Under the pieces are notes generated by a model. It saw only the letters and a list, made by a program, of their open reading frames with translations. It made no database searches and was not told the origin of the DNA. The position numbers were made by a program, and so were the translations under genes. Source: Amphirosellinia nigrospora (lineage: Eukaryota > Ascomycota > Sordariomycetes > Xylariales > Xylariaceae). From it: DNA of 64,000 bases. Location of the stretch: NCBI GenBank assembly GCA_004123355.1, contig SCHM01000001.1, positions 6,254,001-6,318,000 on the forward strand. Reading direction: 5' to 3'. Below are positions 1 to 11,230 of this stretch, one piece after another. The first letter of the stretch is position 1; each line of letters starts with the position of its first letter.

Positions 1-3000
1 GGTAGGTAAGACAAAGAATTTTTCGGCTAAGGCGGGCCGGTTTTTCATGCGCCAATCAGGGATTCTTTTGCTAAGAGGACTTGATCTCTGCTACTCGATG
101 GGCGTAAGATAGGGTGAAATGGTTAAAGGGGATAGTGGTGCTGGGGACTTAATGAAGGGGGAGCCCCAAGGGCGGCTAAGCCTACGAAGCACGTAGAATA
201 ATGAAAATTTAAACTCATAGGTAAACGAGTACGCAACCCGAGTTTCTCTAGTAACTCATTCTTGATTAATTGGTAAATATAAAAAGTTTCCGTGCACGCC
301 TCGGGGGTGATCTCAGCCCCGAAATAAACCCCGAGAAACTCTCGGCGGATCAGTGTCACGATCGATCTTAGTTTGACACTAGGTGTGAATACTTGGCGAT
401 AATCTACTAAAACCTAAATCTGAGGAGTCGACAATTACATCATAGGCTTGGCTATAAATACCACAGGATCCAGCATGTGTGTCATGAACCCTGCAGGGGT
501 GGGGTGTAAACATCTGTTGTGGCACGGAGAAGCAGTGAAGTCATCTTCGTGGGCTCTTTGTGACTACTTGACTATATACAGAGAGTTTCTTTGTCCCGGT
601 TGGATCCATGTGTCTAGATCCCTGTTTCTTGGCAATTTGTGCGCCTGTCAGTGAGGTAGCGTGCGGGCGTCTGTCACCAATGTAACAAAATTATTCATCT
701 TACGAAGCTCCGTAGTTCAGTTCTTGCGCTCAAGGCGTCTCGTCTCGGGAAGTCTCCCGTTCCCATCGTCACCGCGCGCAGTCTACTACTGAACGAGGCA
801 ATCTTATACAGTTACAATCACGCCATCTCATTCCTTTGGTCGTCGGCTAGTACCACGTTGACTGCAGCGCGCGAGCGTCGTCTAGACTTCCCGGAGCAGT
901 GTAACACAGTTTGGTTGATCAAGACTTTTTTTTTTTTTTTGGATGCCTACGAGTCGGCGTCTATCTGTGGGTCGAGGGAAGAGAGGCTGACACTCGTGAA
1001 ACGCGGAACGAGCGGGCGAGAGGCGGGATATCCGCGCTTGTGTATCGTCGGAAAGAGTAAATAGTTCACTTGAACGTGTTACAAGCAGGTTGCCAAGATT
1101 TGTTGGAAGTCATCGTTGGATTCATGGAGGGAACCAATAGACAGTAAGGGCCATGCATGGTCTTATCTTTAGGAGGATTCATGCCGGTTAGATGGGGATG
1201 GAACCGTACTTACGCTACTATGCATGCATGTTCATCACCGATGTTAAGGGGGATCGTGAGGCTGGCTTCTCAGGGGAACCGTCGACGGCGACGGGATTCC
1301 TTTGCAGTAGGTGGTACACTTTTTATTTCGCCGTGCCCGATGTGAGATGAAGTGGTAGATGTTGGCTAGGGCAGGTGCCGTGTAAACGAATAGACACACG
1401 ACACGTTATTACATCATATTTGAGGTTGAAGTGAAAAGAGCCGAGTCCCTTGTGTCTTTTCATGTCAAATCAACGGCGGAAGCACGTCAGAATGCTACAC
1501 CCCCTATCACACGCATAATCCGCCTCTCTCTCGACATCTTTTGTTAGCTGTCATCTTCGCCGCCACGACGGTATAGTAGTTAATATATAGAGTCTCACTC
1601 CAATATAGAAATTACGACGACTCTCGTACGATCAGGAAGAAAGGCAGCCTCATAATCTCAATACGGTGTGACATAGCCTGACGACGTTGGTTTCACCACC
1701 GGCCTTCTCCTGTGTAACAAAAAGCAGAGGGTTACTTCTAGCATGGAATGCTGCGTCGCTTGAGGCCCAATGATCTCTCGCGATAGTAGTTGAACTGATA
1801 TTGTGACACATGAGACTTACGGCACCAGACGGGTAAGTCGCCAAGGCTCAAAGGATTAAGAAGCATCTACGATTTTGATTGACGGTATTGCGATATCATT
1901 ATTTCAGCCGCTTGGGTTGACTGGTGAAGTACCTTGATTTTGTAGTTGTATACCATACATGACCGTTACATCTCTCGGGACCTCAGGCTACAGCCCCCTT
2001 GTTGCGAACCGTTCACAAAGCCTCGTTGCCTTGATACGCGGCTACTCCTTTGCTCAATGTCCAAAGCCTAGAATGTTATTCGCTAATGTATGTTTATAAT
2101 TTATTTAGGTAGGCTACACAAACGCCGATCTCAGCTAGAGCCTTGCACCTATTTGGGGTGTCAGAACGCCCCTATAGTTACCTAGGAATACGTAATTTAA
2201 GGTATAGTTTTGTCTCGAGTACTGTTTATTGGATGGGTAGTCCCGAGACACCTTTGTAGGCAGGCGATGGCGCAAATACCAAGTGCAGTTTGTTCCGTAG
2301 TACCAAGGAGCGGCTGGGTCAGATGTCAACGAAGAGGGCCCAGAGCCCTCAGATTCGCTCTCATGTCAGCATCTCAGCTAGAAAATTGTCCCACCGTCAC
2401 TAGCGGAAGCAAAATCTAACCTATTCGCTGTGGTTGATAAGGCGGATGCAAAAGAGACGCCATGGGTACGCTCTAGAATCTAGCGCGGGCACAGATTTCT
2501 CTAGTTTGCTATGTTATGTCTCCTCACAACCTGCTATCCCATCCGGCTAATTATTGGTGTATAAGTAGATAAAATAAGGTCAGTCGTACACGAATAACAA
2601 GAACAGTGGTCTTGCGTATCGAAGTAAGTCGTGGACCTAGACCTTGAAGCTATACCCGCTTCGACTAGAATGACTGGGATATGAATTCATATGCCGTTAA
2701 GTAAGTAGGAGGCAGATCAGCAGCCAAATACATGCCCAAAAACAGGCTCGTTAGGGCTAACTAATGAACCGCCGTGAATCTGCCTAACCAGTCTCCACCC
2801 TCTCCACAAGGCCAGCCTCGGTAAGATAGCAACTCCGTACCCATCCCCGTAGAGCTAGCTTATCTCCGTCCCTGTTATAAGGGCTCAAATAGACAGAGGG
2901 CTTGGAAATAGTTCAATTGAATGATAATCAACTCAGGTGCCAAAGGTGCCATGAAGATCTAAGTTTCTATTCTCCAGGCAGGAGGATTCCGTGCCCCTTT

Positions 3001-5208
3001 TATGCTTGAATTTCTTCCCATCTTTCCTACATCCTCGCGGGCCTCCGTAGACCTGAACAGAGAACCGTGTAGCCGGAGTCTGTGTGCCTCGGTGATCTAT
3101 CTCGGCTCTCAGTGAATGCCTAAGACTCACGAGATTCGTACGACTTTATCAGCCTCGTAGGGTAGTATTCAGCGAGCTCTATGCAAGAACTGTGTGACGG
3201 TCCCTTTCGCTCGGAATAGCTCAGAGTGATTCGGGTTATAGATGAGAAGTAGTCCCTCCCCAAACTATGATCTCCGGTGAGCCCATTGTATATATGTAGG
3301 CCCCTAATTAGATTTCAGTGGTAGGTGAAGAGTGAGACTCAATACTATCTCATACTAGATGTGGTAAGCCATCATCTTTAAGGCTCTCGAGGTTTTAGTC
3401 TGGGCCGGCCGTCACGCCAAGACCATGCGGTCATAAAAAGAAGAGGGCCAAAAGAGAGGGTAGTATCCCGGGATATAGGGACGATGCGGTCCCGCGATAA
3501 TGTGATGAGGTGGCATGCTACAGCATCTAACCCACAGCATGTTCTCATTGGTCATGGTCATTCGCAACATGCCATCCCACGACGCGCGATTCAGTCATGA
3601 TTCAGTCCGCACACAGTCAGTCCGGAGCCCAATACCTTGGCGTCGAAGAATGGACCATGCAAATGACTCCGGCCGTGCGCTCTACAACGTACGATGAGGA
3701 CAACGTTTGTAACAAAAAAAAGAAAGCCAAGGCTCGGAGATGCTGCTCGGAGATGCGAAAGGACCCCTCTCACGACACTTGACCCTGGAAAAAGTATTCA
3801 GCTTTTCAACATCACGAAGTCGGGATTGGAAATACAGATGTCCAGTTTGGGTCTAGTCATGAAAGCAACGGGATCTCGCCGAGGCTGCAAAGCGTATTAC
3901 CCCCAAGTAACTAGGGAAGTGAGTCCTGAAACATAGCAGAAACATAGTCGTTGGCCTCAATAACTGATAACGTGGGGTCTGCGGCGTTTGTCCCAACATG
4001 CCGTCCAAGCTCAAGGCAGGGCTTCGACGTTGGTGTCCATTTTTAATTGCCGGTTTAGGTAATAGCTAATAGTCTACCGAAAACTCCGGCTCGCGTGTAT
4101 TGAGATGCAACACGATCGCGCGGCGCAACCTGCTAACCAATTGCGGATAGCATCAGCCGCATATGGCAGTCAGCTTGCCAGGGGTCCCGCTATCTTTTAC
4201 CCGCTAGACGAATACGGATGAGCGGCGTCTAAGCTAAGACGCGCTTCTGGAATACGATCTTGGCCCCGGCACGTGGTCGGGTCTAAACACGATAAAACCA
4301 GCCACCTCCCTGGTCAGAATATGAACAGACGCCGGACCGCCATTATTAATCTTCACTGGCCAGAGAGAAGACGGATCGACCCAGGGAGCCCAGGGCTAAG
4401 TGTATAGTCGCGTCAGATCCCGACGCCGTTTGGGGAATAGCGTCGGGTCAATTGCAACCGCCAGTGGCCCTCAGCAGTAGCCTCTCGTATCTTCACCTCG
4501 ACTTGCCTCAATACGAAACAGCAATCAAAGATGTCCTGTCGAATCAGCCCCTGCTCCTCCCGTGGAGGCCCCCACGAACATCCGGGAGATCCACCCAAGC
4601 ATGCCCACGAACGTCATTGCAACCTGCAGAGTCCAAATGCAGCCCTACGTATGCACGCGATGCGCTTAGCGTTGCCGTTGCTGAATCCTAGTGCCTGGTG
4701 ATATCGTTCGTTGCCGTACTTTTTCTCGATTTGGGAGAGGGCGAAGACTGATACGGTAGGTAAGTAAATGAAGCGCCGCTGACGGGGGTTCTCGGAGCTG
4801 TTCCCTAGATACGGTAACATCGTTCTCGTGTCGCTGCTAGTATGCCGTGAGAGCCTTGTTGCTTCAGAGTTGCAATCCCGTCGATATGGCCAGCCGAGCT
4901 TCACTCACGATGGCGAGCACTTACCTCTGTATCTGTCATGTCGTATTAGCTTGAAGGGCCCGCCTATGATTTGTACAACGAGAATGTAGGCCTCAGTTGG
5001 CTCTATAGATATGTAGAACCGGCCGTCTCGTAGAGCTAATACATCGACACTTGACGATCAAGGCATTCTAGATCCAACGGCAGACACTCTAGATTCAGAT
5101 TCAGTACGGGTTGGCGAAGTGCAGCTTCATCGTTCGAGGGGAGATTTCTCTTACACAGTAATGCAGCGGCGATAAGAGTCCAACATATTTATCAAAACGC
5201 AGTGCAAG
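1..5208. other. gene-empty left flank
   Basis: No coding region can be supported on either strand. The open frames are short, overlap at random and show no recognisable domain, no signal peptide and no chain of exons with matching phase. Base composition is even and CpG is common, so this is not the AT-rich product of repeat-induced point mutation. A run of 15 T lies at 926-940. I found no terminal repeats and no transposase or reverse-transcriptase motifs. It may be old decayed intergenic DNA. Genes made only of very short exons could be missed here. Confidence 0.55.
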
Positions 5209-6821
5209 ATGGTTGGCGTACCGGGAAAATATAAAGGTATGTCCCCAACCGAAACAAACACCCCAATATCTGTGCTGGGCTAAGTCTATTGAGGCTGCAA
5301 TACTTGCCGAGTTCGTCGAGTCAAGTGCGACAACACCAGGCCATTCTGCAAGAAGTGTATCGACTATGGTCGTGAATGTGGCGGATACGAACGAGAAACC
5401 GTCTTTATCGTTGGTACACAGGACGATAAAGGGAGAGTCGGATCTCACCCACCACGCAATACGCAAGCATCGAGAGCCACCCAGTCGGAAGCAAGCACTC
5501 AGCATGCTACAAGACTCGAATTTATCGTGGCTGAACCGGCACAGCCTGCATGGGACGAGACCGTACTCTTGAAATCGGGTCCAACGTCGCAACTCTTTCG
5601 CATAGTTGCGCGACACGTAGACCTTGACTCAGCTACCAAGTATAGCGGGTCATCGGACGCCCGTGGTGTATCGCTGTCACTGCTTGGCTCCGAGCCTTTG
5701 GATGTGACTCCAACATTTCGTGAGGAAGACTTCACTATGAAGTCATTTTGTTTTGTCAATCCAGCTGAAGCCGGCGACGACTCGACACCTGGTTCGGACG
5801 AAGGGTGTGTCTGTTTCTGTATCAGGTAAGCCGAGAACAGTGATGTTACCGATTGACTTGTTGCTAAATAATCATCTAGCAAAATTCGTCGACAATATAC
5901 ACCACGGAGCCTACACTGGCAGATGCAATACGCGAGCCGGGGCCTGCTGCGTACCAGACTTTCCCAGCGCATCATTTCTTCGCGCGTGTCTATAGGCCAA
6001 GCGCAGTGAGTGATGAAATATTAAAATATAGTATACGAGACTAACCAAAGCATTAGATATGGGCTGCCCTGTTCAATCGTCAGCCGACCTTCTTATGCAA
6101 CCCCGAATGGACGGTCGTGCCGTGGGAACACTACCCCCGGACTTCTCTTGATGATCTACTCGACATTGTCGTGCTTTTGCCGTCGATCTTTTCGCGGGCC
6201 GACCAAATAATACCGCTTGACGCAAACGCTGATCGCCGATTGATGGCGAGAGATCTATTAGAGAATTGCGTGAATATAGAGGCCCAGTTTGACATCTGGC
6301 TCAGAGTGGTCCAACAAACGACCGGATCATCGTATTGGGTGGCGGACAACGCAGAAAGCGCCGAGCATCTACCATTCAAGGAGCCATTGAGTTTCGCCAG
6401 TCCTTTACTGTGTCTCGTGCACGTCTATTACTGGACTGTTCTCGTATGCTTCCATCAATGCATATATACGCTTCTCAAAGCCGTTCGAGAACCGCAAGAT
6501 AAGGGTCCAAACCAGAGCGCGGAGCCTGAGTTGCCTGCAGGCCTTGACCCACGAAAGTACCAGCCAACAGAAACCAGAGAGCTGGCTGCCCTGGTATGCC
6601 GCAGCCTCGATTTTGCCCTTCGAACCACAACACAACCCGATCTTTTGGTAGCCCCCGTCTGGGTCGTCCAAGAGTTCTACAACCGCATGAAGGCCTTCGG
6701 GCTCTGCGAATTAGAAGGCCTTTGGGTTGAGGACTTTGTAGGAAGGTTGGAGGAGCGCAGCGGTCAGATGAGTGCCTGGCTAGAGGAGAAACGATGGACC
6801 AACATCAGACAATTTGGTTGA
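5209..6821 (+). CDS. Zn2Cys6 (Zn(II)2Cys6) fungal transcription factor
   Basis: A fungal binuclear zinc-cluster regulator. Exons: 5209-5236, 5294-5808, 5880-6005, 6057-6821 (477 aa). The first exon holds only nine codons (MVGVPGKYK) and one base. The intron 5237-5293 (GTATGT...GAG) splits the Gly codon just before the finger GCNTCRVRRVKC, giving C-x2-C-x6-C-x6-C-x2-C-x6-C at about residues 11-37, followed by CGGYERETVFI, the usual start of this class. The C-terminal half (RVYRP, PTFL, EWTVVPWEHYP, DLLDIVVLLPS) looks like a fungal regulator domain. Intron 3 (6006-6056, GTGAGT) is clean. Intron 2 is doubtful: only a weak GTCTGT donor at 5809 keeps phase, while the better donor GTAAGC at 5826 does not. 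Compared with family members as I remember them, the middle region seems shortened, so an internal deletion or a base error is possible. The target genes are unknown. Confidence 0.75.
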
Positions 6822-7563
6822 GTTTGGCTGACTGTAGTATCGTGTAATACTTCATGTATAACGATGGTGGATTAGAAAAAGCGGCATTTCTATTTCTTGT
6901 ACAACACAATAATTTGTAAGTATATTGGAGAAAATTTGAGGAGGGAAAAAGGGAAACTACAACAGCTGGTACTGTTAAAAAGCAATACATGTGTTCTTTT
7001 GATTAGCCACCTTCCATATATACGAAGGCTCGTGTGCGGACGGTATACTACTTATACTATTGTGTCAACTATGCAAGTTAGTACCTAGGTACCTACCAGG
7101 CACCGACTTTACTTACCTACATACGTTTGTGTCTAGTTCCCTCGTACCCCCCTCGTACCCCTCGTATCTATCCTACGACGCTGTTGGGAGTGAAACTTGA
7201 ATGTGGATATTGAATGTTGTGTCTAAGAACAGATAAAGTAGGTACTTGCAGGTTAGGTAATCAACATTGGTAGCTACCGTGAGGGGTAAGTCTTATGCAC
7301 TGTCTATACTGTCTGCGGCTGTGGCTGTGGCTGTGGCTAAGTTAAAGGTACGAGGTGACAACCCAGCCCACCATCCCAGCTTGCCAAGCTCGGGTTGGCT
7401 GGAGCTCCTCAGCTGGCTGCTGTTTGAGAGCTTCGTAATTCTGGCAGCCTTGCAAGTGAACCATCCTGGAACTAATCGTCCTCAACTTCCTGTTCACGTC
7501 GCAACGTCTACACCCTTCAGATTACACCCGACAACATTTAGCGACTCATAATCACTTCACATC
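6822..7563. other. intergenic, upstream of the proteasome gene
   Basis: No gene is seen. AT-rich sequence follows the regulator. A palindromic TACCTAGGTA lies at 7082-7091 and a short (GGCTGT)n run near 7318-7339. The part next to 7564 is the presumed promoter and 5' leader of the proteasome subunit gene. Confidence 0.5.
7082..7091. repeat. TACCTAGGTA palindrome, copy 1
   Basis: A perfect 10-base palindrome in intergenic DNA, about 470 bases before the proteasome alpha4 start. It is one of five exact copies in the window. Confidence 0.6.
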
Positions 7564-8603
7564 ATGGCGTCAGGATACGATAGAGCTCTCTCAGGTACAA
7601 ATTCATTCGTAAATTTAGCAGCCATGTATCTCGACTAATCGTTACTACTTATAGTCTTTAGGTTGGTACCTTTCACGAACGTCTGGCTACGTCAGCTTCC
7701 TAATAGTCAACAGTCCCGACGGACACGTATTCCAGGTCGAGTATGCTGGCGAAGCAGTCAAGAGAGGTAGAGACTCGCCGTTTTCGACAACGTCGCTACC
7801 CAACACCGATCTAATGCCCGGTTTCTAGGTACCTGTGCCGTCGGCGTGAAGGGCAAGGATATCGTCGTCCTCGGTTGTGAGAAGAGATCGGCCATGAAGC
7901 TACAAGATACACGCATCACACCTTCCAAGATCGGGCTCGTCGACACACATGTATGCCTTGCGTTCGCCGGTCTGAACGCCGACGCCCGCATCCTGGTCGA
8001 CAAGGCCCGCCTTGAGGCGCAATCACACCGTCTGACAGTCGAGGATCCCGTGACGATCGAGTACATCACAAAATACGTCGCCGGCGTGCAACAACGATAC
8101 ACGCAGAGTGGTGGTGTGCGGCCGTTCGTATCAGCACTATGTCGTGGGATTCGACAAGGGCAGCACCGTGCCCCAGGCTTTACCAGACAGAGCCCAGTGG
8201 CATCTACTCCGCCTGGTGCGTGCTAGGACATGAATTGCCTCCCTCGTAAATATGCCAGGGGCTAACCGTGAGTAGGAAAGCGAATGCTATTGGCCGCTCA
8301 AGCAAGACAGTGCGAGAATTCCTAGAGCGAAACTACAAAGAGGACATGGATCGTGAGGCAACAATCCGATTAGCTATCAAATCTCTGCTAGAAGTCGTCC
8401 AGACGGGGGCTAAGAACATCGAGATCGCCATCATGGCACCAGGTAAGACGATTGAGATGCTACCAGTAGAGGATATCGAGTCGTATGTCAAGACTATCGA
8501 GCAGGAGAAGCAGGAGGAGGCCGCCAAGAAGAAGACTGGCCGGACACCTGGCACAGGAAGTGCAGCTATTCTGACGAGGGAGCGGGAGGGCGGCAGTGAT
8601 TAG
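7564..8603 (+). CDS. pre6: 20S proteasome subunit alpha type 4 (Pre6/PSMA7 type)
   Basis: A structural alpha-ring subunit of the 20S proteasome, in cytosol and nucleus. Exons: 7564-7594, 7707-7766, 7829-8215, 8276-8603. They join to [10 protein letters not shown], then [20 protein letters not shown] (the alpha signature), [31 protein letters not shown], and a Lys/Glu-rich tail. Length is about 268 aa, normal for the family. Alpha subunits lack the catalytic Thr, as here. All three introns have good sites, and GCTAAC precedes the last acceptor. The third exon carries three single-base frame changes against the expected protein: GG read as G at 8128, GG as G at 8141, CCC as CCCC at 8171-8174. 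Because this subunit is essential in yeast, I treat them as consensus errors rather than decay. The gene is convergent with the CHY zinc-finger gene. Confidence 0.93.
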
Positions 8604-8877
8604 TCAACCTTGAGCCAAATGATCCAAGAGGTGTTATGAAGTATAGAAATAATCACAGCAAGAGGCTCTTATGCTAGAGATACCCTCAGATTACGTGTAC
8701 ACCGGTTCGCTCCAACGTGTTGGTATGAAAATCTTTTTGTCTTACTCGTTGGTCTCGTAATGTATAAAGGTGTGGTATCATAGGACGAGTCTACCCGCTG
8801 CCAAAATTATGCGTCTCCCTCCATTTCCCAATCCCCAATTCCGAGTACTCCCGACAGAAGCGCAAGCATCATCATCA

Positions 8878-9452
8878 TCAGCCCAGCTTATCCGCGTCAC
8901 CCTGAATGTCGAATATCGTCCTCTGTTCGTTATTCTTGACACGGTCGTCCTTGAGCATGCGGTTGTCCACGCGGGCGTCCTCGCCCTCGACACGGAGGGC
9001 GGGCTTGGGGATGACGGCCTCGAGGACGAAGTGGTTGTCGCAGTGGGGCAGTACTCGTCGGCCTCCTCGAACTCCTGGGCGTCCTTGCGGAAGCACTTCT
9101 TGCACTTCTTGCACGCGAACGTCATCTCGAGGGTCTGCTGGAGCTGGTGCGACTCCTGCTCGTGGTGGCAGTCGGCGCAGTCGAACCATTTCTTGCCTGT
9201 AAAGTTTTTTCCTTGCCCCCGTGAGAAAATGGCCAGCCATGCATGCATGCAGAAATCGGGGTTCGGTTCTCCGATTTTATTTCGCATGGACATATAGGTA
9301 TCTTCTATCTTAATCATATTATGGGCATAGAGACTTACAACATGGTGACCGGATCGCCACTTGGGCGTTCAAGATGTGCTTGCTTTTTCGACCTGTTAGT
9401 GTGCCTGGCGTCAAGGATAGGAGAAGCTGGTATGATGCTATGCTTACCACAT
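8878..9452 (-). CDS. small CHY-type zinc-finger protein (Hot13/RCHY1-like domain)
   Basis: Exons on the minus strand: 9452-9448, 9382-9339, 9196-8878 (about 122 aa). The first exon codes only ATGTG, and phase then gives MCKHILNAQVAIRSPCCKKW, followed by DCADCHHEQESH, CKKCKKCFRKD and EADEYCPHCDN. These spaced Cys/His pairs are the CHY zinc-binding layout. Yeast Hot13 uses such a domain to help Tim13 in the mitochondrial intermembrane space, and RCHY1-type ligases carry it next to a RING; there is no RING here. Introns are 9383-9447 (GTAAGC...AAG) and 9197-9338 (GTAAGT...CAG). The frame breaks once at the GGGG run 9044-9047 (plus strand), where one more G is needed to read CPHCDN. This is probably a base-calling error. 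The exact partner is unknown. Confidence 0.8.
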
Positions 9453-10307
9453 GCTTGCGACCGAACGAACTGTGTATCGAGAAGTTGGTAGCCGGGATAT
9501 CTGCAGAATAGACAGTATAGCCTTGGGCGCGTCACGAAATTTTGGTCGATTTGCACTTTATTTCCAAGTACCTACCCGCTTAGATAATGCGGGGTGGCAG
9601 TTGGCATTTTTAGCGCCCCTCTGCCCCTGTTGCTTCGCCGGGATCCGCTAAGGGTCTAGCCGATTCTGGCTCTCTTGCCAACATTAAACATACAGCTTAT
9701 GTTTAATATCAAAGTACTTGTCTTCTTATCTGAATAATGGTATTTATATTGCCTTTGTTACAACTGATTAATATTTCTTGCGAATTAAACCATTATTTAT
9801 ATTGGTCGTACGGGAGTAGTAGCTCTATCCGTCCGCTCCGTCCGCGACCACTTGGTTTTCACCACAACAATAAAAAGCTACCTGGGTAGGTTGTGTTTTG
9901 TTTTGTCGTTATGTATTTGTCTTGCCTAACCGAATACCAACCGCGATCAATGAATCTTGCCCTATCGCAAACGCCCGTTCCCAACCACAAAAACAGGTAT
10001 TAATAGACCATAGAGCCACACAAACCACCCGCTCGGGTATCTAGGAACACTAGCAGGAAGGTGTCGAGCTGAAAATCATAGCCCTCATCGAGTTTCGTGT
10101 AGTACCGTTAACGCCAGAACTTCCACTTCCCTAGGCCGAAGGGGGCCCCAGCAACTCCCGAACGCATCCAATCGACCCAGATTCCATATCTCAGGGGCGT
10201 CCCAACCATGTCGTATCATAGCAGCGCAACACAGGTTGTCAAGGATTTCGCTGCCGCCACCCGACGGGACCGTATCTCAGCATGAATGATGATGTAGGTG
10301 TGTTCAG
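9453..10307. other. intergenic, no gene recognised
   Basis: The part next to 9453 should hold the leader and promoter of the CHY gene. 9660-9830 is AT-rich with a short inverted stretch around AACATTAAACAT and ATGTTTAATAT near 9681-9710. The rest shows short open frames only. Confidence 0.45.
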
Positions 10308-10433
10308 TTAACGAAAGCAGTTGAATTTGCCGAACGAGAAGCGCCAAGGCCCTCGGTGTACGCCGTTGCGACTAACGTTGACGTTGGTGCCGAAGTGTCT
10401 GCCGCCGATGCCCTTGTTGTAGAATAGAGGCAT
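10308..10433 (-). CDS. short ORF, 41 aa, Gly/Arg/Asn-rich, hypothetical
   Basis: Reads MPLFYNKGIGGRHFGTNVNV, then SRNGVHRGPWRFSFGKFNCF and a final Arg before TAA. The frame is complete, basic, and has no membrane segment or signal peptide. The composition (GGRHFGTNVNVSRNGVH) is non-random and resembles small conserved fungal proteins of unknown function as I remember them, but I cannot name a family. It could also be the first exon of a longer spliced gene. No neighbour explains it. Confidence 0.35.
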   Translation of the reverse strand: MPLFYNKGIGGRHFGTNVNVSRNGVHRGPWRFSFGKFNCFR

Positions 10434-11230
10434 TTTGGTCGAAAATGGTGGAGATTTATAGGTTATTGGGTAGGTAAGTAGTTTGTTTTCTGTTGACTGT
10501 TAGATTGCTGAATTGAAGGTGCTGCTGTTATTGTGCATAAGATTCGAAGGATGATAATGGCCATGGGATAGTGACGCACCTGAATATGAACACGTAGTAA
10601 TCGGATTTGCTTTGGAGGACAAGATGAGTTGTTGATGTGATGTGTAGGACCGGATAATGGCAGGTTTATACCATCAATTCATTCTTGGGCATTTGCCAGG
10701 TTTCTCAAGGCCTGGTCGTGAATCAGTTGCCCTTGGCAAGAGCACTATACATTACGTCATAACCATCGTACCAAGCTTAGATCGTTGCTTCCAGCACAGA
10801 AGTGATCGTTTTAGGCACTAGGCTCGGTTCTCATTGGCGGAAGGTTGCTTCCGGCGCCACACACCACCTAAGCCACGATCCCAAGAATCCCTTACCGTGG
10901 CTTTAATATGTTGTATAGAATTACCGTTCAGGCCTCACGAAGCCCCGTCATGCATGTGAATTCATACCTTAGCAATCGGCACTTGGCCAACATAAACTGT
11001 AGCACAAAGGTCAATAGTTCCTACGCAGCGAGGGCTAGCTATTTTTTCCAAATTAAAAGAATGTTTATTCACTATTCCTCTATGATCTAGAAAAATGTCA
11101 TTGTCCTCTAATCTAAGAAAATCACTAGTTTAAAGGGAATGGAATTCAATTTCCCATCTCTCTCCGTACGAAATTGGAAACCAGGTACCTAACTTCAAGC
11201 TCTGTCGACGTGCCTTTGGTCTCGTCATAC
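10434..11230. other. intergenic, no gene recognised
   Basis: Contains the upstream side of the 41-codon ORF and the 3' side of kynureninase. Nothing beyond short random frames is seen. Two near-copies of a segment containing GGTTGCTTCCGGCG or CGTTGCTTCCAGCA lie near 10783-10855. Confidence 0.4.

Noticed and set aside
926-940. T-runs (also 13046-13061) as tails of retroposed elements
   Set aside because: No target-site duplication, element body or reverse-transcriptase motif is visible nearby.
8778-9317. A 179-codon minus frame as an independent protein
   Set aside because: Its first part is intron read-through and its last part is the wrong frame after a lost base; the CHY model explains it better.
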